A stretch of DNA of 64,000 nt from Nitrosomonas sp. sh817 (GTDB lineage: Bacteria > Pseudomonadota > Gammaproteobacteria > Burkholderiales > Nitrosomonadaceae), in assembly GCF_030908545.1 (NCBI RefSeq), contig NZ_CP133083.1, forward strand, positions 1,178,001 to 1,242,000, read 5' to 3'. A program made the position numbers and the translations under genes. Below are positions 14,907-23,067 of this stretch, piece after piece (the first letter of the stretch is position 1; each line of letters opens with the position of its first letter). Below the pieces are notes generated by a model. It ran no database searches, was not told the DNA's origin, and saw only the letters and a list, made by a program, of their open reading frames with translations.

Positions 14907-15252
14907 GATAAATAAGAACATTATATTCTTCCAGGTAATTAGCTGTAGCATTTTCATATTCTTTATAAGACTCCATCTATTACTCCTAATAGACGTTATC
15001 TTAACTATAAATATATATTTCTAATGCGACATTTTCCGCTTTGTGCGGCTGCTACATAATGCCGCAATTTTAAAATGGAGCCGGAATAAGACGCGTCGTT
15101 TAGTCGACGCGTATCCGGACTTTCAGTCCGTAACTCAAACCCACCGGCTTTAGCCGGTGGTTGTTTAGTCGATAACCTTGTTATTGTTGATTGCAGTGAC
15201 GTCCCTGCTTGCAAAACGGCTTGCACAGCATCGTGAACGTACCGAGAAGCAT

Positions 15253-15333
15253 ATGCTTAAGACATCTCCGGTTATTACAGCTATCGTTATTTTTTGCTGT
15301 AGCACGGTGGTTGCGAGTGTATTCTATTTAACC
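15253..15333 (+). pseudogene. N-terminal piece of a membrane hydrolase gene, cut by IS30
   Basis: Begins MLKTSPVITAIVIFCC (ATG at 15253), an N-terminal membrane anchor, and runs in frame to VFYLT at the IS30 border. Deleting the IS30 element and one copy of the AACC duplication joins it in frame to NSTEKTNEIDLL in the 16439-17854 segment, restoring a protein of about 498 residues. The frame is also open upstream to about 15175, next to the IS200-like end, so the true start could be earlier. Confidence 0.7.
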
Positions 15334-16434
15334 GCGGATTCAACTTCGAAGTGCAACACCTAGCGGTGGCTTGGTATAGCGCACCGTCTTTCCGAAGAAC
15401 ACCTCAAACGGGGTTCTGAATCCAAGCACCTTGCGCGGTCGATGGTTGAGTCTATCCACCGCCCATTGTACTTGTTCCTGGGTCACCTTAATCAATTCCA
15501 TTCCCTTGGGGAAATACTGCCGCAGCAGACCATTGCTGTTCTCGTTCAAGCCGCGCTCCCATGAATGATAAGGATGAGCGAAGTAGATATCCACATTGAG
15601 TTTCGCAGCAATGGTTTCATGCTCCGCAAATTCTTTCCCGTTGTCGAATGTCATGGTGTGGCACTTGCGTTTATGGGGGCGCAGCAATCGCGTTACCGCC
15701 GCCGTTACGCCCGATGCATGTTTGCCGGGCACTTGGGCTGCCAGAATGTAGCGCGACTTCCTCTCGGCCAGCGTAACCAATGCGCCTTGATGGTTCTTGC
15801 CGATTACGGTGTCGCCCTCCCAGTCGCCTATGCGGTTCTTCTGATCCACGATCCCCGGACGCTCATCAATGCCGATCCGGTTCTTGATCGTGCCCCGGCG
15901 CTCTTGACCGCTCGCATAACGCTTCCTGCGGGGCTTCTGGCAACGCAAATGCCGCCACAGGTCGCCACCTCGACGCTTGTCTGCATATATGTGCAAGTAG
16001 ATCGTCTCGTGACTGATCTGCAACACACTTTCCAAAGCAAGTCGACGGGCCGCTTGCTCCGGACTCATGTCCAGCCGAACCAATCGCTCAACTTCCGTCC
16101 AGTCCGACATTGATAAACGCTGGGCGTTGGCGCATTGTTTTCGGCGCTCGTTCCGTAATTCCTGCGCCTGCTTGGGATACCAGTCACGCCGACCCTTGTT
16201 CCGCCTGAATTCCCGCGAAATCGTCGACTTGCTCACGCCCACTGCATCCGCTATTCGCGATTGGTTCAAACCCGCCTTCTTCAAGCCGGAAATCTGGTAT
16301 CGTTGCTCGCTGGTGAGCTGCTTGTAGTGCTTCATCTGTGCTCCTTCTACTTGGTCGTTTAAGAAGCTCCGATACTACCGCAGCTTGCTTCCTAAACTTC
16401 CTTACAAAAGTTGCACTTCAATTTTGAATCCACC
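15334..16434 (-). mobile_element. IS30-family element copy 1 (1101 bp, AACC target duplication)
   Basis: Identical in layout to the copy at 46204-47304, in the opposite orientation. The ends are related inverted repeats (GCGGATTCAACTTCGAAGTG at the left, complement of GGTGGATTCAAAATTGAAGT at the right). AACC lies on both sides (15330-15333, 16435-16438). Comparing the two copies fixes the borders, because the flanks differ immediately outside them. Confidence 0.9.
15340..16335 (-). CDS. IS30-family DDE transposase (copy 1)
   Basis: 331 residues, full length for the family. The N-terminal helix-turn-helix (ISGLKKAGLNQSRIADAVGV, then KSTISREFRRN) binds the element ends. The DDE catalytic domain has Asp in IGDWEGDTVIGK, Asp in MTFDNGKEFAEHE and Glu in NENSNGLLRQYFP. 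The stop lies inside the terminal repeat. It differs from the other copy by one residue in the catalytic domain (NHQGALVTL here, NHQGTLVTL there), so both copies are recent and probably active. Confidence 0.95.
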   Translation of the reverse strand: MKHYKQLTSEQRYQISGLKKAGLNQSRIADAVGVSKSTISREFRRNKGRRDWYPKQAQELRNERRKQCANAQRLSMSDWTEVERLVRLDMSPEQAARRLALESVLQISHETIYLHIYADKRRGGDLWRHLRCQKPRRKRYASGQERRGTIKNRIGIDERPGIVDQKNRIGDWEGDTVIGKNHQGALVTLAERKSRYILAAQVPGKHASGVTAAVTRLLRPHKRKCHTMTFDNGKEFAEHETIAAKLNVDIYFAHPYHSWERGLNENSNGLLRQYFPKGMELIKVTQEQVQWAVDRLNHRPRKVLGFRTPFEVFFGKTVRYTKPPLGVALRS

Positions 16435-17854
16435 AACCAATTCAACCGAAAAAACGAACGAAATTGATTTATTGATCCCCACGATCATCGGGTTATCGGA
16501 AAGATATGTTTTTCTATTTGGCTTGATTTGGTTGTTACTTACTTGTGTGGCGTTATGCTCGACAATTTATATTCTTTGCAAATTCAATCGGGATGATACG
16601 ATGCTCCGGGCCGTACATACTGCTTTGATCGGTTACATTGTGTCGGCAAGCTTATTTTTCATTGTAACTATCATAGTTTGGAAAATGATCACTGGGATGC
16701 TGCTTGCTTCACCAATACTTTATTATATTGAATATCGTTCTCAGTTTCTTGTCGATTGGTTTAGGGTTGATAGCGATGTCGCGGATTTTGCACGTGAAAA
16801 AATTATAGCGCTTTCGGCTGCCAATAGCGGCATTATGTTCAACATTTTCTTTATTGTTCTTGTGGTTGCTATCAGCTTGATAGTTATAAGTTTATTGTCA
16901 AGCATTCTGTATGAGCTTTTTCCAAAGCGTAATAAAAGTGAACAACAAAAGAGTACTCGGCTAGGGTTATGGCTGGATGGAGGATTTTCTGCATCAAAAC
17001 TTGCTATGTGGCTGATGCTGATCAGTTTGTTTCTCCTTCCGATTGGAATACTGTTGCCCACAGAATACGTGAATCTACTAAAAAACTATCTTCCAGGTTT
17101 TTTACTTGGCGACGGTCTTGCGGATTCGATTGGAGCTATTCTCGTCGGTTCTATCACCATTTTTACATTATTCCGGAAGAATATTTTCATTGGCGTGCAG
17201 AAAGCGCTTGATATCGCACTCGATATTGATAACTGGCTGAAAGAACGTCCTCTAAAAAGCAATCCACGTGGATTGATCCTGTTGCGTTATTTGGCTTTAC
17301 TGCGAGAATTGCAGCAGCAAAATTATCTGCGTATTGTTTTTGTTGCACACAGCCAAGGGACTGTAATTACCGCCGATTTGCTCCGCTATCTGGATGCGCC
17401 ATGTAAGAAGCGATGGGAGGAACAAGGGCTTGAAGAATTACAACAAGTTCCCCGCTATCTGCTAACAGTTGGCTCGCCATTGCGGCAGCTTTATAGTCTG
17501 CGCTTTCCGGATCTATACGATTGGGTGCAGAACGTGTCTGCGCATGACATTGGAGTCAGCGCGTGGATTAACGGTTACTGTAGCGGTGATTATGTCGGGC
17601 GCTACCTGTGGAAATCCGAAAGCGATCCTCAACGGTATGCGCCAAATCTGGGAGATTTTGTTGAGAAACTCCGTGTGGAAGGTGTGCGGCAGCAATCCGA
17701 ATTTTGTGCCGGTGCAGGCGCGCATACACATTATTTCGATCAGACTTTTTTGCCGATCGGAAAAGTCATTGATACGTTGGTAACCTCGGATTCGGTTCTT
17801 TGTTCAGACCGGGAGCTTATCAACACTGGAACGGCTTCCAGTTCGTGCTTGTAA
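16385..17854 (+). CDS. Membrane-bound alpha/beta-hydrolase-like protein, 5' end lost to IS30
   Basis: The frame starts inside the IS30 end; native coding sequence begins at about 16435. Four or more membrane spans fill the first 260 residues (for example YVFLFGLIWLLLTCVALCS and LMLISLFLLPIGILLPTEY). The C-terminal half is soluble and has a lipase-type nucleophile elbow, VFVAHSQGTVITADLLRYL, with Ser in HSQG, followed by LLTVGSPLRQLY. A late His (AHTHYFD) could complete the triad. The substrate is unknown; a membrane lipase or esterase is likely. The natural N-terminus is at 15253-15333. Unless transcription starts within IS30, this part is probably silent. Confidence 0.7.
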   Translation: MLPKLPYKSCTSILNPPTNSTEKTNEIDLLIPTIIGLSERYVFLFGLIWLLLTCVALCSTIYILCKFNRDDTMLRAVHTALIGYIVSASLFFIVTIIVWKMITGMLLASPILYYIEYRSQFLVDWFRVDSDVADFAREKIIALSAANSGIMFNIFFIVLVVAISLIVISLLSSILYELFPKRNKSEQQKSTRLGLWLDGGFSASKLAMWLMLISLFLLPIGILLPTEYVNLLKNYLPGFLLGDGLADSIGAILVGSITIFTLFRKNIFIGVQKALDIALDIDNWLKERPLKSNPRGLILLRYLALLRELQQQNYLRIVFVAHSQGTVITADLLRYLDAPCKKRWEEQGLEELQQVPRYLLTVGSPLRQLYSLRFPDLYDWVQNVSAHDIGVSAWINGYCSGDYVGRYLWKSESDPQRYAPNLGDFVEKLRVEGVRQQSEFCAGAGAHTHYFDQTFLPIGKVIDTLVTSDSVLCSDRELINTGTASSSCL

Positions 17855-17886
17855 AATCAGCTGTCGAAAGCTCGCATTCCAAGAAA

Positions 17887-18891
17887 TTACCGGTTATGCA
17901 GCACAATGCGGTATTTTGCTTTGCCGCTTGCCAGCCTGGCGAGTGCCTCGTTGACCTGATCCATACGGAAACTTTCAACGATGGGGGCTATTTTGTGTTG
18001 TTCTGCGAATTGCAGCATGGTGGCGATGGTGGCAGGGCTGCCGACGGGGGAGCCGGAAACGTCGCATTGGTTAGCGATCATCGGGAAAACATTGATATCG
18101 AGCGGTTCCAGCGGCACACCGAGAAAATGCAAGCGGCCTTTGGGGCGCAATGTGGCGAGATAAGCGTTCCAGTCGAGTTTTACATTCACGGTTGCCAGGA
18201 TCAAGTCAAAACGATTGGCAGCAGCAGCCAGTTCTTCCGGATTTTTCGTATTTAGCACCGCATGCGCGCCGAGCGATAAGGCTTCTTGCTGTTTATCTTC
18301 GCTGGAAGTGAAAGCGGTGACATGGCAACCCCATGCCTTGGCGAACTGCAAAGCGAGGTGGCCCAAACCACCGATGCCGATGACGGCTACTTTTGCGGTC
18401 GGTGGAATGTTATATTGCACCAGCGGATTAAATACCGTGATACCGCCGCAAAACAAGGGTCCCGCCGATTGTGCGTCAAGATTGTCCGGTAGCGCCACCA
18501 CGCTGGCTGCTTTAGCGCGAACGGCTTCGGAGAATCCGCCATGACGTCCGACGATGGTGGATTCCGATTGCGCGCACAAATTGTGATCGCCGGATAGGCA
18601 ACTATGGCAGGTCATGCAATAACCGGCATGCCAACCCAAACCCACGCGCTGACCGATTGACAGGTTATGCACATGAGCGCCTTTGGCCGCAATGGTGCCG
18701 ATGATTTCGTGTCCTGGCACAAAGGGGTATTGCGTGATTCCCCAATCGTTATGCAGCATGCTGAGATCGCTGTGGCAGATACCGCAATGCTCCACGGCGA
18801 TTTCGACTTCGTGATCATCGAGCGATCCTGGATCGTATTCGAACGGCTGTAGTTTTCCACCTGGTTCAAACGCTGCATACGCTTTAATCAT
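17887..18891 (-). CDS. Zinc-dependent NAD(P)H alcohol dehydrogenase (cinnamyl-alcohol-dehydrogenase-like)
   Basis: 334 residues of the medium-chain dehydrogenase family. Catalytic zinc ligands: Cys in CGICHSDLS and His in PGHEIIG; the structural zinc site is [15 protein letters not shown]. The Rossmann motif is [18 protein letters not shown]. It is closest in look to the YahK/CAD group, which reduces a broad range of aldehydes with NADPH in the cytoplasm. The likely role is aldehyde detoxification. It is convergent with the hydrolase gene (33 bp apart) and stands alone, divergent from the GDT1-like gene. Confidence 0.9.
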   Translation of the reverse strand: MIKAYAAFEPGGKLQPFEYDPGSLDDHEVEIAVEHCGICHSDLSMLHNDWGITQYPFVPGHEIIGTIAAKGAHVHNLSIGQRVGLGWHAGYCMTCHSCLSGDHNLCAQSESTIVGRHGGFSEAVRAKAASVVALPDNLDAQSAGPLFCGGITVFNPLVQYNIPPTAKVAVIGIGGLGHLALQFAKAWGCHVTAFTSSEDKQQEALSLGAHAVLNTKNPEELAAAANRFDLILATVNVKLDWNAYLATLRPKGRLHFLGVPLEPLDINVFPMIANQCDVSGSPVGSPATIATMLQFAEQHKIAPIVESFRMDQVNEALARLASGKAKYRIVLHNR

Positions 18892-19055
18892 GATTACTCC
18901 TGTCGTGCTTACTGATTAGCCTTGAAGAACACCTTACTTGCTCATTATCACTGTTTTTGTGATCGGGTGCATGATATCTTCAAGACGACCACAAGGCATG
19001 ACATGATTTTATGTAGACTCACTTCAATCAATGCAATCAATCTTTAGGTATTTTC

Positions 19056-19328
19056 ATGGAATACAAAATTTTATTAACGGTTTTCGTCACGGTCTTCATC
19101 GCGGAACTTGGCGATAAAACACAGTTGGCTACACTGTTGTTTGCCGCCGATAAGGAAGTCAGTAAGCTGACGGTATTTGCCGGCGCATCACTGGCGCTCA
19201 TCGCCACGTCGGCGATCGGTGTGCTGGCGGGCGGTTTCATTTCCGAGCATATCAGTACGAAATACCTGCATTATCTCGCCGGTGCCGGGTTTATCGTTAT
19301 CGGCATCTGGACGTTGCTGAAAGCTTGA
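19056..19328 (+). CDS. TMEM165/GDT1 (UPF0016) family small membrane protein
   Basis: 90 residues with three predicted spans and a single ExGDKT motif: VFIAELGDKTQLATLLFAA near the start. This is the half-size bacterial form of the GDT1 family, which exports Mn2+ or Ca2+; half-size forms usually work as pairs, and a partner gene is not visible here. It ends naturally at GIWTLLKA, 4 bp before the IS200-like element, so the insertion probably removed the downstream region, perhaps including a second half-gene. Confidence 0.85.
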   Translation: MEYKILLTVFVTVFIAELGDKTQLATLLFAADKEVSKLTVFAGASLALIATSAIGVLAGGFISEHISTKYLHYLAGAGFIVIGIWTLLKA

Positions 19329-19394
19329 TGGATTTATTGTCCATCATAAGGTTAAAACCACCGGCTTCAGCCGGTTAGCTTTAGCTGCGAGAAT

Positions 19395-19417
19395 ATGCCA
19401 CACAGGAGGTGTGGCAT
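19395..19417 (+). promoter_or_regulatory. RBS-sequestering hairpin at the tnpA start (copy 2)
   Basis: Identical to the one at 10603: 9-bp arms around an AGGAG loop, with the ATG at 19416 at the base of the stem. Confidence 0.75.
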
Positions 19418-19847
19418 GGATTATAGATATGGAAGTCATACGGTTTATCAGATTGAATATCATTTTGTATGGGTAACGAAGTATAGATATAAGATTCTGA
19501 AGGGAGAAGTAGCAGAACGAGTACGAGAGTTGGTTCGTCAGACGTGTGAAGCATTTGAAATCGGGATTGTACAGGGTGTAGTAAGTAAGGATCATGTGCA
19601 TATTCTGGTGAGTTGTCCGCCGGAGATGGCTCCGAGTGAGATCATGAGGCGGCTAAAAGGACGAACATCGAGCTATCTGTTTGAAGAATTTCCTCACTTG
19701 AAGAAGCGGTACTGGGGAAGGCATTTTTGGGCGCGAGGGTATTTCTGCGTGACAGTAGGTCAGATGACAGAAGAGATGATCAAACAATACTTGGAGCATC
19801 ATTTTGAGCCAAATCCAAACGACAATTTTAAAATGGAGCCGGAATAA
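19416..19847 (+). CDS. tnpA: IS200-type Y1 (HUH) transposase
   Basis: 143 residues from the ATG behind AGGAGG; the frame is open upstream to 19395, but that part is the regulatory hairpin. HUH residues lie in KDHVHILVSCPPE, the catalytic Tyr in MIKQYLEHHFEPN. The length and motifs are those of TnpA of IS200/IS605, which moves single-stranded DNA through end hairpins. It is intact, ending KMEPE inside the right end of the element. Confidence 0.95.
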   Translation: MDYRYGSHTVYQIEYHFVWVTKYRYKILKGEVAERVRELVRQTCEAFEIGIVQGVVSKDHVHILVSCPPEMAPSEIMRRLKGRTSSYLFEEFPHLKKRYWGRHFWARGYFCVTVGQMTEEMIKQYLEHHFEPNPNDNFKMEPE

Positions 19848-19955
19848 GACGCGTCGTTTAGTCGACGCGTATCCGGACTTTCAGTCCGTACTCAAACCCA
19901 CCGGCTTTAGCCGGTGGTTGTTTAGTTTTTGAGGAGCGCTACCGGTCACCACCCG

Positions 19956-21299
19956 TTATTTGGCTTTTTTCAGGCGCAGTGTGATGCAGGCTCCGCCAGC
20001 CGGATGATTTTCAATGGCTAGTTCCCCGCCGTAGACCTGGACAATGTCGCGCACGATGGCGAGACCGATGCCATGCCCGGGGGTGGATTGATCGGCGCGC
20101 ACGCCGCGCTCCAGTATTCTGGCGATTTGATCCGGCTGGATACCGGGGCCGTCGTCGATTACCTGAATGACGACTTGATGATCGTGATAGGCGGCGGAAA
20201 GCTGAATGCGTTGCCGGCACCATTTGAATGCATTGTCGACCAGATTGCCGAGTAATTCCATCAAATCGCCTTCGTCAATGCGCAGTCCGATGCTGTCGTC
20301 AATCTGAACCGATATTTCAGGTTGTTTATTGCGATAGGCTTTGGCTACGGTATTGACGATTCTGTCGGCCAGCGGACGAAGCGCGATCGTGCCCATGCCG
20401 GGAGAGCTGCCGGCCGTGGCGGCGCGGCGGAGTTGATACTGGATAATGTTGTCGATGCGATCGATCTGTTCCTGGATCGCCTTGCGTCGGCTGGTTTCGT
20501 CATCATCGCTGTGAATCGCACCCTGGAGTACGGCTAATGGTGTTTTGAGGCTATGTGCCAAATCGGCCAGGCCGTTGCGGTAACGCTTTTGCTGTTTGTG
20601 TTCGTGAGCAATTAACGAGTTGATGCTGTCGGTTAACAGCTGTAATTCGCTCGGGTAGGCGCCTTTGACGCTTTCCTGTTGCCCGGATTCGATCGCGGAG
20701 AGTTCGGTGGAAACTTTGCGGAGCGGTTGCAGCCCCCAGCGTAACACTAACATTTGCGTGGCGAGCAACAATACCGCCATGACGCCGAGCAGACCCCACA
20801 AATCCTCGCGATACTGCTCAATCTGGGCTTCGAATAACGCCGCATCGGTGATCACATAAAAAGTTAGCGGATAGTCGCCGCTGGGTGTCTCCCAGGCAAC
20901 GCCGTACCGGTAAACGAAATAAGGCGCATCGTTGATCAGGATCTGCGTGAATTCTTTTTTGCCTTTTTCCGCTAACGGCAGGTCCGGAGCCGGTTTGTTC
21001 AATGAAGAAGTGGAGCGCCAGATGATATGGTTGCCGGGGCCGATGATAAAGGCATAAGTATCCGAATTGACGTGACCGAGCTCGGCATCGAGCAAGTTGG
21101 TAGGAACATCCAATTCTCCCGATTCTTCCACTTCGGCATCGCCCATCAACATCAGCACTTTCGCAAACAACCGGTCTTTGACGCCTAAGCGCGCGCTGTC
21201 ATAGAAAGCCCGATCCAGCATCCATGCAATCCCCACAATAAAAATCAGTAACACCAATGTGGCGCTGAATAGAATCCGCTGATTGAGCGACATCATCAC
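19956..21299 (-). CDS. PhoQ-like sensor histidine kinase
   Basis: 447 residues. Order: span 1 (about 8-28), a periplasmic PhoQ-type sensor domain (about 29-165), span 2 (about 170-192), HAMP-like linker, dimerisation helix with the phosphorylated His in DLAHSLKTPLAVLQG, and the ATPase domain with N box (LVDNAFKWC) and G box (DDGPGIQPDQ, GHGIGLAIV). The HSLKTPL form is typical of PhoQ-type kinases. The gene overlaps the response regulator by 4 bp. The family senses divalent cations, acid pH or cationic peptides; the signal here is not known. Confidence 0.9.
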   Translation of the reverse strand: MMMSLNQRILFSATLVLLIFIVGIAWMLDRAFYDSARLGVKDRLFAKVLMLMGDAEVEESGELDVPTNLLDAELGHVNSDTYAFIIGPGNHIIWRSTSSLNKPAPDLPLAEKGKKEFTQILINDAPYFVYRYGVAWETPSGDYPLTFYVITDAALFEAQIEQYREDLWGLLGVMAVLLLATQMLVLRWGLQPLRKVSTELSAIESGQQESVKGAYPSELQLLTDSINSLIAHEHKQQKRYRNGLADLAHSLKTPLAVLQGAIHSDDDETSRRKAIQEQIDRIDNIIQYQLRRAATAGSSPGMGTIALRPLADRIVNTVAKAYRNKQPEISVQIDDSIGLRIDEGDLMELLGNLVDNAFKWCRQRIQLSAAYHDHQVVIQVIDDGPGIQPDQIARILERGVRADQSTPGHGIGLAIVRDIVQVYGGELAIENHPAGGACITLRLKKAK

Positions 21300-21979
21300 G
21301 ATTTATTGCATTCCAGATTAAACCGGTAACCCCGGCCTCGCATGGTTTCAATCGGATTCAAGGTGCCGGCCGGATCCAATTTGCGGCGCAACCGCCCGAC
21401 CATGACTTCGAGTACGTTACTGTCGCGATCTTCGTCGTGCGGGTAGAGGTAATCGGATAAAGTATGCTTGGAAAGCACTTCGCCATGATGGCGCGCTAAT
21501 TCTTCCAGCAAGCGGTATTCGAACGATGTCAATTCGATGACATTACCGTTAACTGTCACGATTTGCGAAGTGACGTCGACCGTGATAGGGCCGCATTTCA
21601 GCTGTGTTTGCGGAATGCCGGTGGCACGTCTGAGCAAGGCTTTAACCCGGGCTTGCAGTTCTTCCATTTGAAACGGTTTGGTGAGGTAGTCGTCCGCGCC
21701 CATTTCCAGACCTTGCACTTTGTCCTGCCAACTGCTGCGCGCCGTCAGGATCAGGATCGGCAGCAAACTGCCGCGTTCCCGCAATGCCTTGATAATTTCC
21801 AGACCGGATTTGCCGGGCAGGCCGATATCCACGATGGCGGCATCGATCGGATATTCAGTGGCGAGAAACAGGCCTTCATCGCCATCGCTGCAAGTATCGA
21901 CCATGTAACCCGCTGTTTCCAGTTGCTGGCGGATCTGATTCTGTAAACGTAATTCATCCTCAATGACCAGGATGCGCAT
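21296..21979 (-). CDS. PhoP/OmpR-type response regulator
   Basis: 227 residues. Receiver domain with the acidic pocket (IEDE) and phosphorylated Asp in AAIVDIGLPGKSG (Asp51), Thr in LILTARSS and Lys in LTKPFQ. C-terminal OmpR winged helix from about residue 128 (LTSFEYRLLEELARHHGEVL and VGRLRRKLDP). It is the first gene of the pair and overlaps the kinase gene by 4 bp. It lies downstream of the PepSY gene on the same strand; PepSY proteins next to PhoPQ-type pairs are common and may be targets or modulators. Confidence 0.93.
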   Translation of the reverse strand: MRILVIEDELRLQNQIRQQLETAGYMVDTCSDGDEGLFLATEYPIDAAIVDIGLPGKSGLEIIKALRERGSLLPILILTARSSWQDKVQGLEMGADDYLTKPFQMEELQARVKALLRRATGIPQTQLKCGPITVDVTSQIVTVNGNVIELTSFEYRLLEELARHHGEVLSKHTLSDYLYPHDEDRDSNVLEVMVGRLRRKLDPAGTLNPIETMRGRGYRFNLECNKS

Positions 21980-22050
21980 GTTTGTCTCCTGTGATATGCC
22001 TTATGCAAACGGTTTACTTTGCTTGGATGGCATGAGATTAGATTTGAACG

Positions 22051-22341
22051 TTAATGCGAAGATATTACCGTACCGTGTTGCACATCAATTAGCACCACGT
22101 GAATCCTACCTTGGCTGCTGAGAATTTTAACGCGGTAAGCATGATCGGTTTGATTAATTGCCAATACGCGGCCCTCGAAGTGCCGTTGTGCGATGGTGAT
22201 TGCGTTTTGCTCGGTAATACCGGCGGTCGAGTCCCTGTATGCCGGGTGTCCGCTCGCAGTATCGTGTGCACCCGCCGTTGCTTGCACGGCCGCGCTTGCG
22301 ATGATGATCATGAAGACTGCTATTTTCCACCGCATGTTCAT
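22051..22341 (-). CDS. Exported PepSY-domain protein
   Basis: 96 residues from the ATG at 22341, which follows GGAG; the longer frame from 22398 has no convincing ribosome site. Signal peptide MNMRWKIAVFMIIIASAAVQ, cleaved near ATAGA. The rest is one PepSY repeat: ITIAQRHFEGRVLAI, then YRVKILSSQGRIHVVLIDVQ. PepSY domains are periplasmic and often accompany two-component systems or inhibit proteases. It lies 71 bp upstream of the response regulator gene, probably in the same transcript. Confidence 0.8.
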   Translation of the reverse strand: MNMRWKIAVFMIIIASAAVQATAGAHDTASGHPAYRDSTAGITEQNAITIAQRHFEGRVLAINQTDHAYRVKILSSQGRIHVVLIDVQHGTVISSH

Positions 22342-22417
22342 AACCAGCCACTCCAAGGTTAATGGTAGAAATGAAGCCGGCAACTGGCAGAGCATCACTT
22401 GTTGCCGGCCTGCGATG

Positions 22418-22735
22418 TCAGAAGCGTATCATAAAATCCATATGTCCGGAGCCGATGCCCATCATCATTTGCGGAGGAGGGGCGTAAGCCGGCGCCGGGT
22501 AGTAATTATATTGGTACTGGGGCTGCGGATAGTACGGCTGGTAATAACGCGGCTGGCTGTAAACATAGCCGTAGCCATCGTGGTGATGGTGGTGATGGCC
22601 ATGATGATGGTGCCGGTGATGATGCCCATGCCCATGGCGGCCTTTGCCGGCTTCTGCCAGCGATGGTGTTGTTAATGCGAATGCCAATAATACGACGGCT
22701 GCCAGTGTGGTCAGTTTGTTTGTCCGGGTGTCCAT
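22418..22735 (-). CDS. Exported histidine-rich protein
   Basis: 105 residues from the ATG at 22735, which follows AAAGGAGAAACATC. Signal peptide (TTLAAVVLLAFALTTPSLAEA), then a run of Gly and His (GKGRHGHGHHHRHHHHGHH, followed by six His) and a Tyr/Pro/Gln-rich part (YSQPRYYQPYYPQPQYQ). The end contains MMMGIGSGHMDF. This looks like a periplasmic metal-binding protein (Ni, Zn, Cu or Co); no family is recognised. It lies upstream of the PepSY and PhoPQ-like genes on the same strand, so metal binding may connect to that sensor. Confidence 0.7.
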   Translation of the reverse strand: MDTRTNKLTTLAAVVLLAFALTTPSLAEAGKGRHGHGHHHRHHHHGHHHHHHDGYGYVYSQPRYYQPYYPQPQYQYNYYPAPAYAPPPQMMMGIGSGHMDFMIRF

Positions 22736-23067
22736 GATGTTTCTCCTTTTAGTTATTCGTTGCAGAGGAATCTCTGATGGGATCAATTTAAGCTGGCCTG
22801 AATGAACGAAAACTGAATGGAATCGGGATCGTACGTGCTATTACGGCACGTATTTTGTCCTCGGGTGAATAGGTATTGATTGATGATGGATTATCGAATC
22901 ATATCTGCTAATCTTGGAATGCTGCTGGAGCCTCATCAGAGGCGATCCGGTGAAATAAATGGGTATGTCATGTTGTGGCTCCGTCAGGGTATAGATAATA
23001 AGATAACGCTTTATTCATTGAATTATTTGAGAGATACGTATCGGTTAACAAAGCCAAGGAAAATTGT
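22736..23067. other. Intergenic region between the His-rich gene and mcrB
   Basis: 332 bp. It must hold the divergent promoters. A 63-codon frame (22880-23071) ends with an ATGA overlap on the mcrB start, but it has no good ribosome site and no recognisable similarity, so it is not called as a gene. Confidence 0.4.

Larger units (their letters stand above)
11039..15064 (-). mobile_element. IS1595-type transposon with KilA-N cargo, 4026 bp, 8-bp target duplication
   Basis: Inserted in the IS200-like element: CAATTTTA occurs at 11031-11038 and again at 15065-15072, and joining the flanks restores the copy 2 sequence. The 27-bp terminal inverted repeats match at 22 positions and share ATTATGTAGCA and the terminal ACAAAGC. 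The transposase (12702-13724, minus strand) belongs to the IS1595 family, known for 8-bp duplications and passenger genes. Cargo on the plus strand: a coiled-coil/winged-helix protein, a KilA-N protein, a DUF6471 protein and two small unknown proteins. The AT content is clearly higher than in the neighbouring genes. Confidence 0.88.
10541..15168 (+). mobile_element. IS200/IS605-type element copy 1, interrupted by an IS1595-type transposon
   Basis: The left end (TTTATTGTCCATCATAAGG and the ACCGGC-TTCA-GCCGGT hairpin) matches copy 2 at 19333. The right end, with three successive hairpins, resumes at 15065 after a 4-kb insertion and ends at 15168 like copy 2 at 19925. Without the insertion the element would be about 0.6 kb. 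It encodes only a TnpA-type Y1 transposase and no TnpB. Confidence 0.85.
19333..19925 (+). mobile_element. IS200/IS605-type element copy 2 (593 bp, intact)
   Basis: Left-end hairpin ACCGGC-TTCA-GCCGGT near 19357-19374, tnpA, then a right end with three hairpins: ACGCGTCG/CGACGCGT, CGGACT-TTC-AGTCCG and CCACCGGC-TTTA-GCCGGTGG. As expected for single-strand Y1 transposition there is no target duplication. The flanks are the GDT1-like gene and the PhoQ-like gene. Confidence 0.88.

Noticed and set aside
15565-16113. 182-codon frame opposite the IS30 transposase (also 46525-47073)
   Set aside because: Appears in both copies only because the element is duplicated; it is antisense to the DDE domain.
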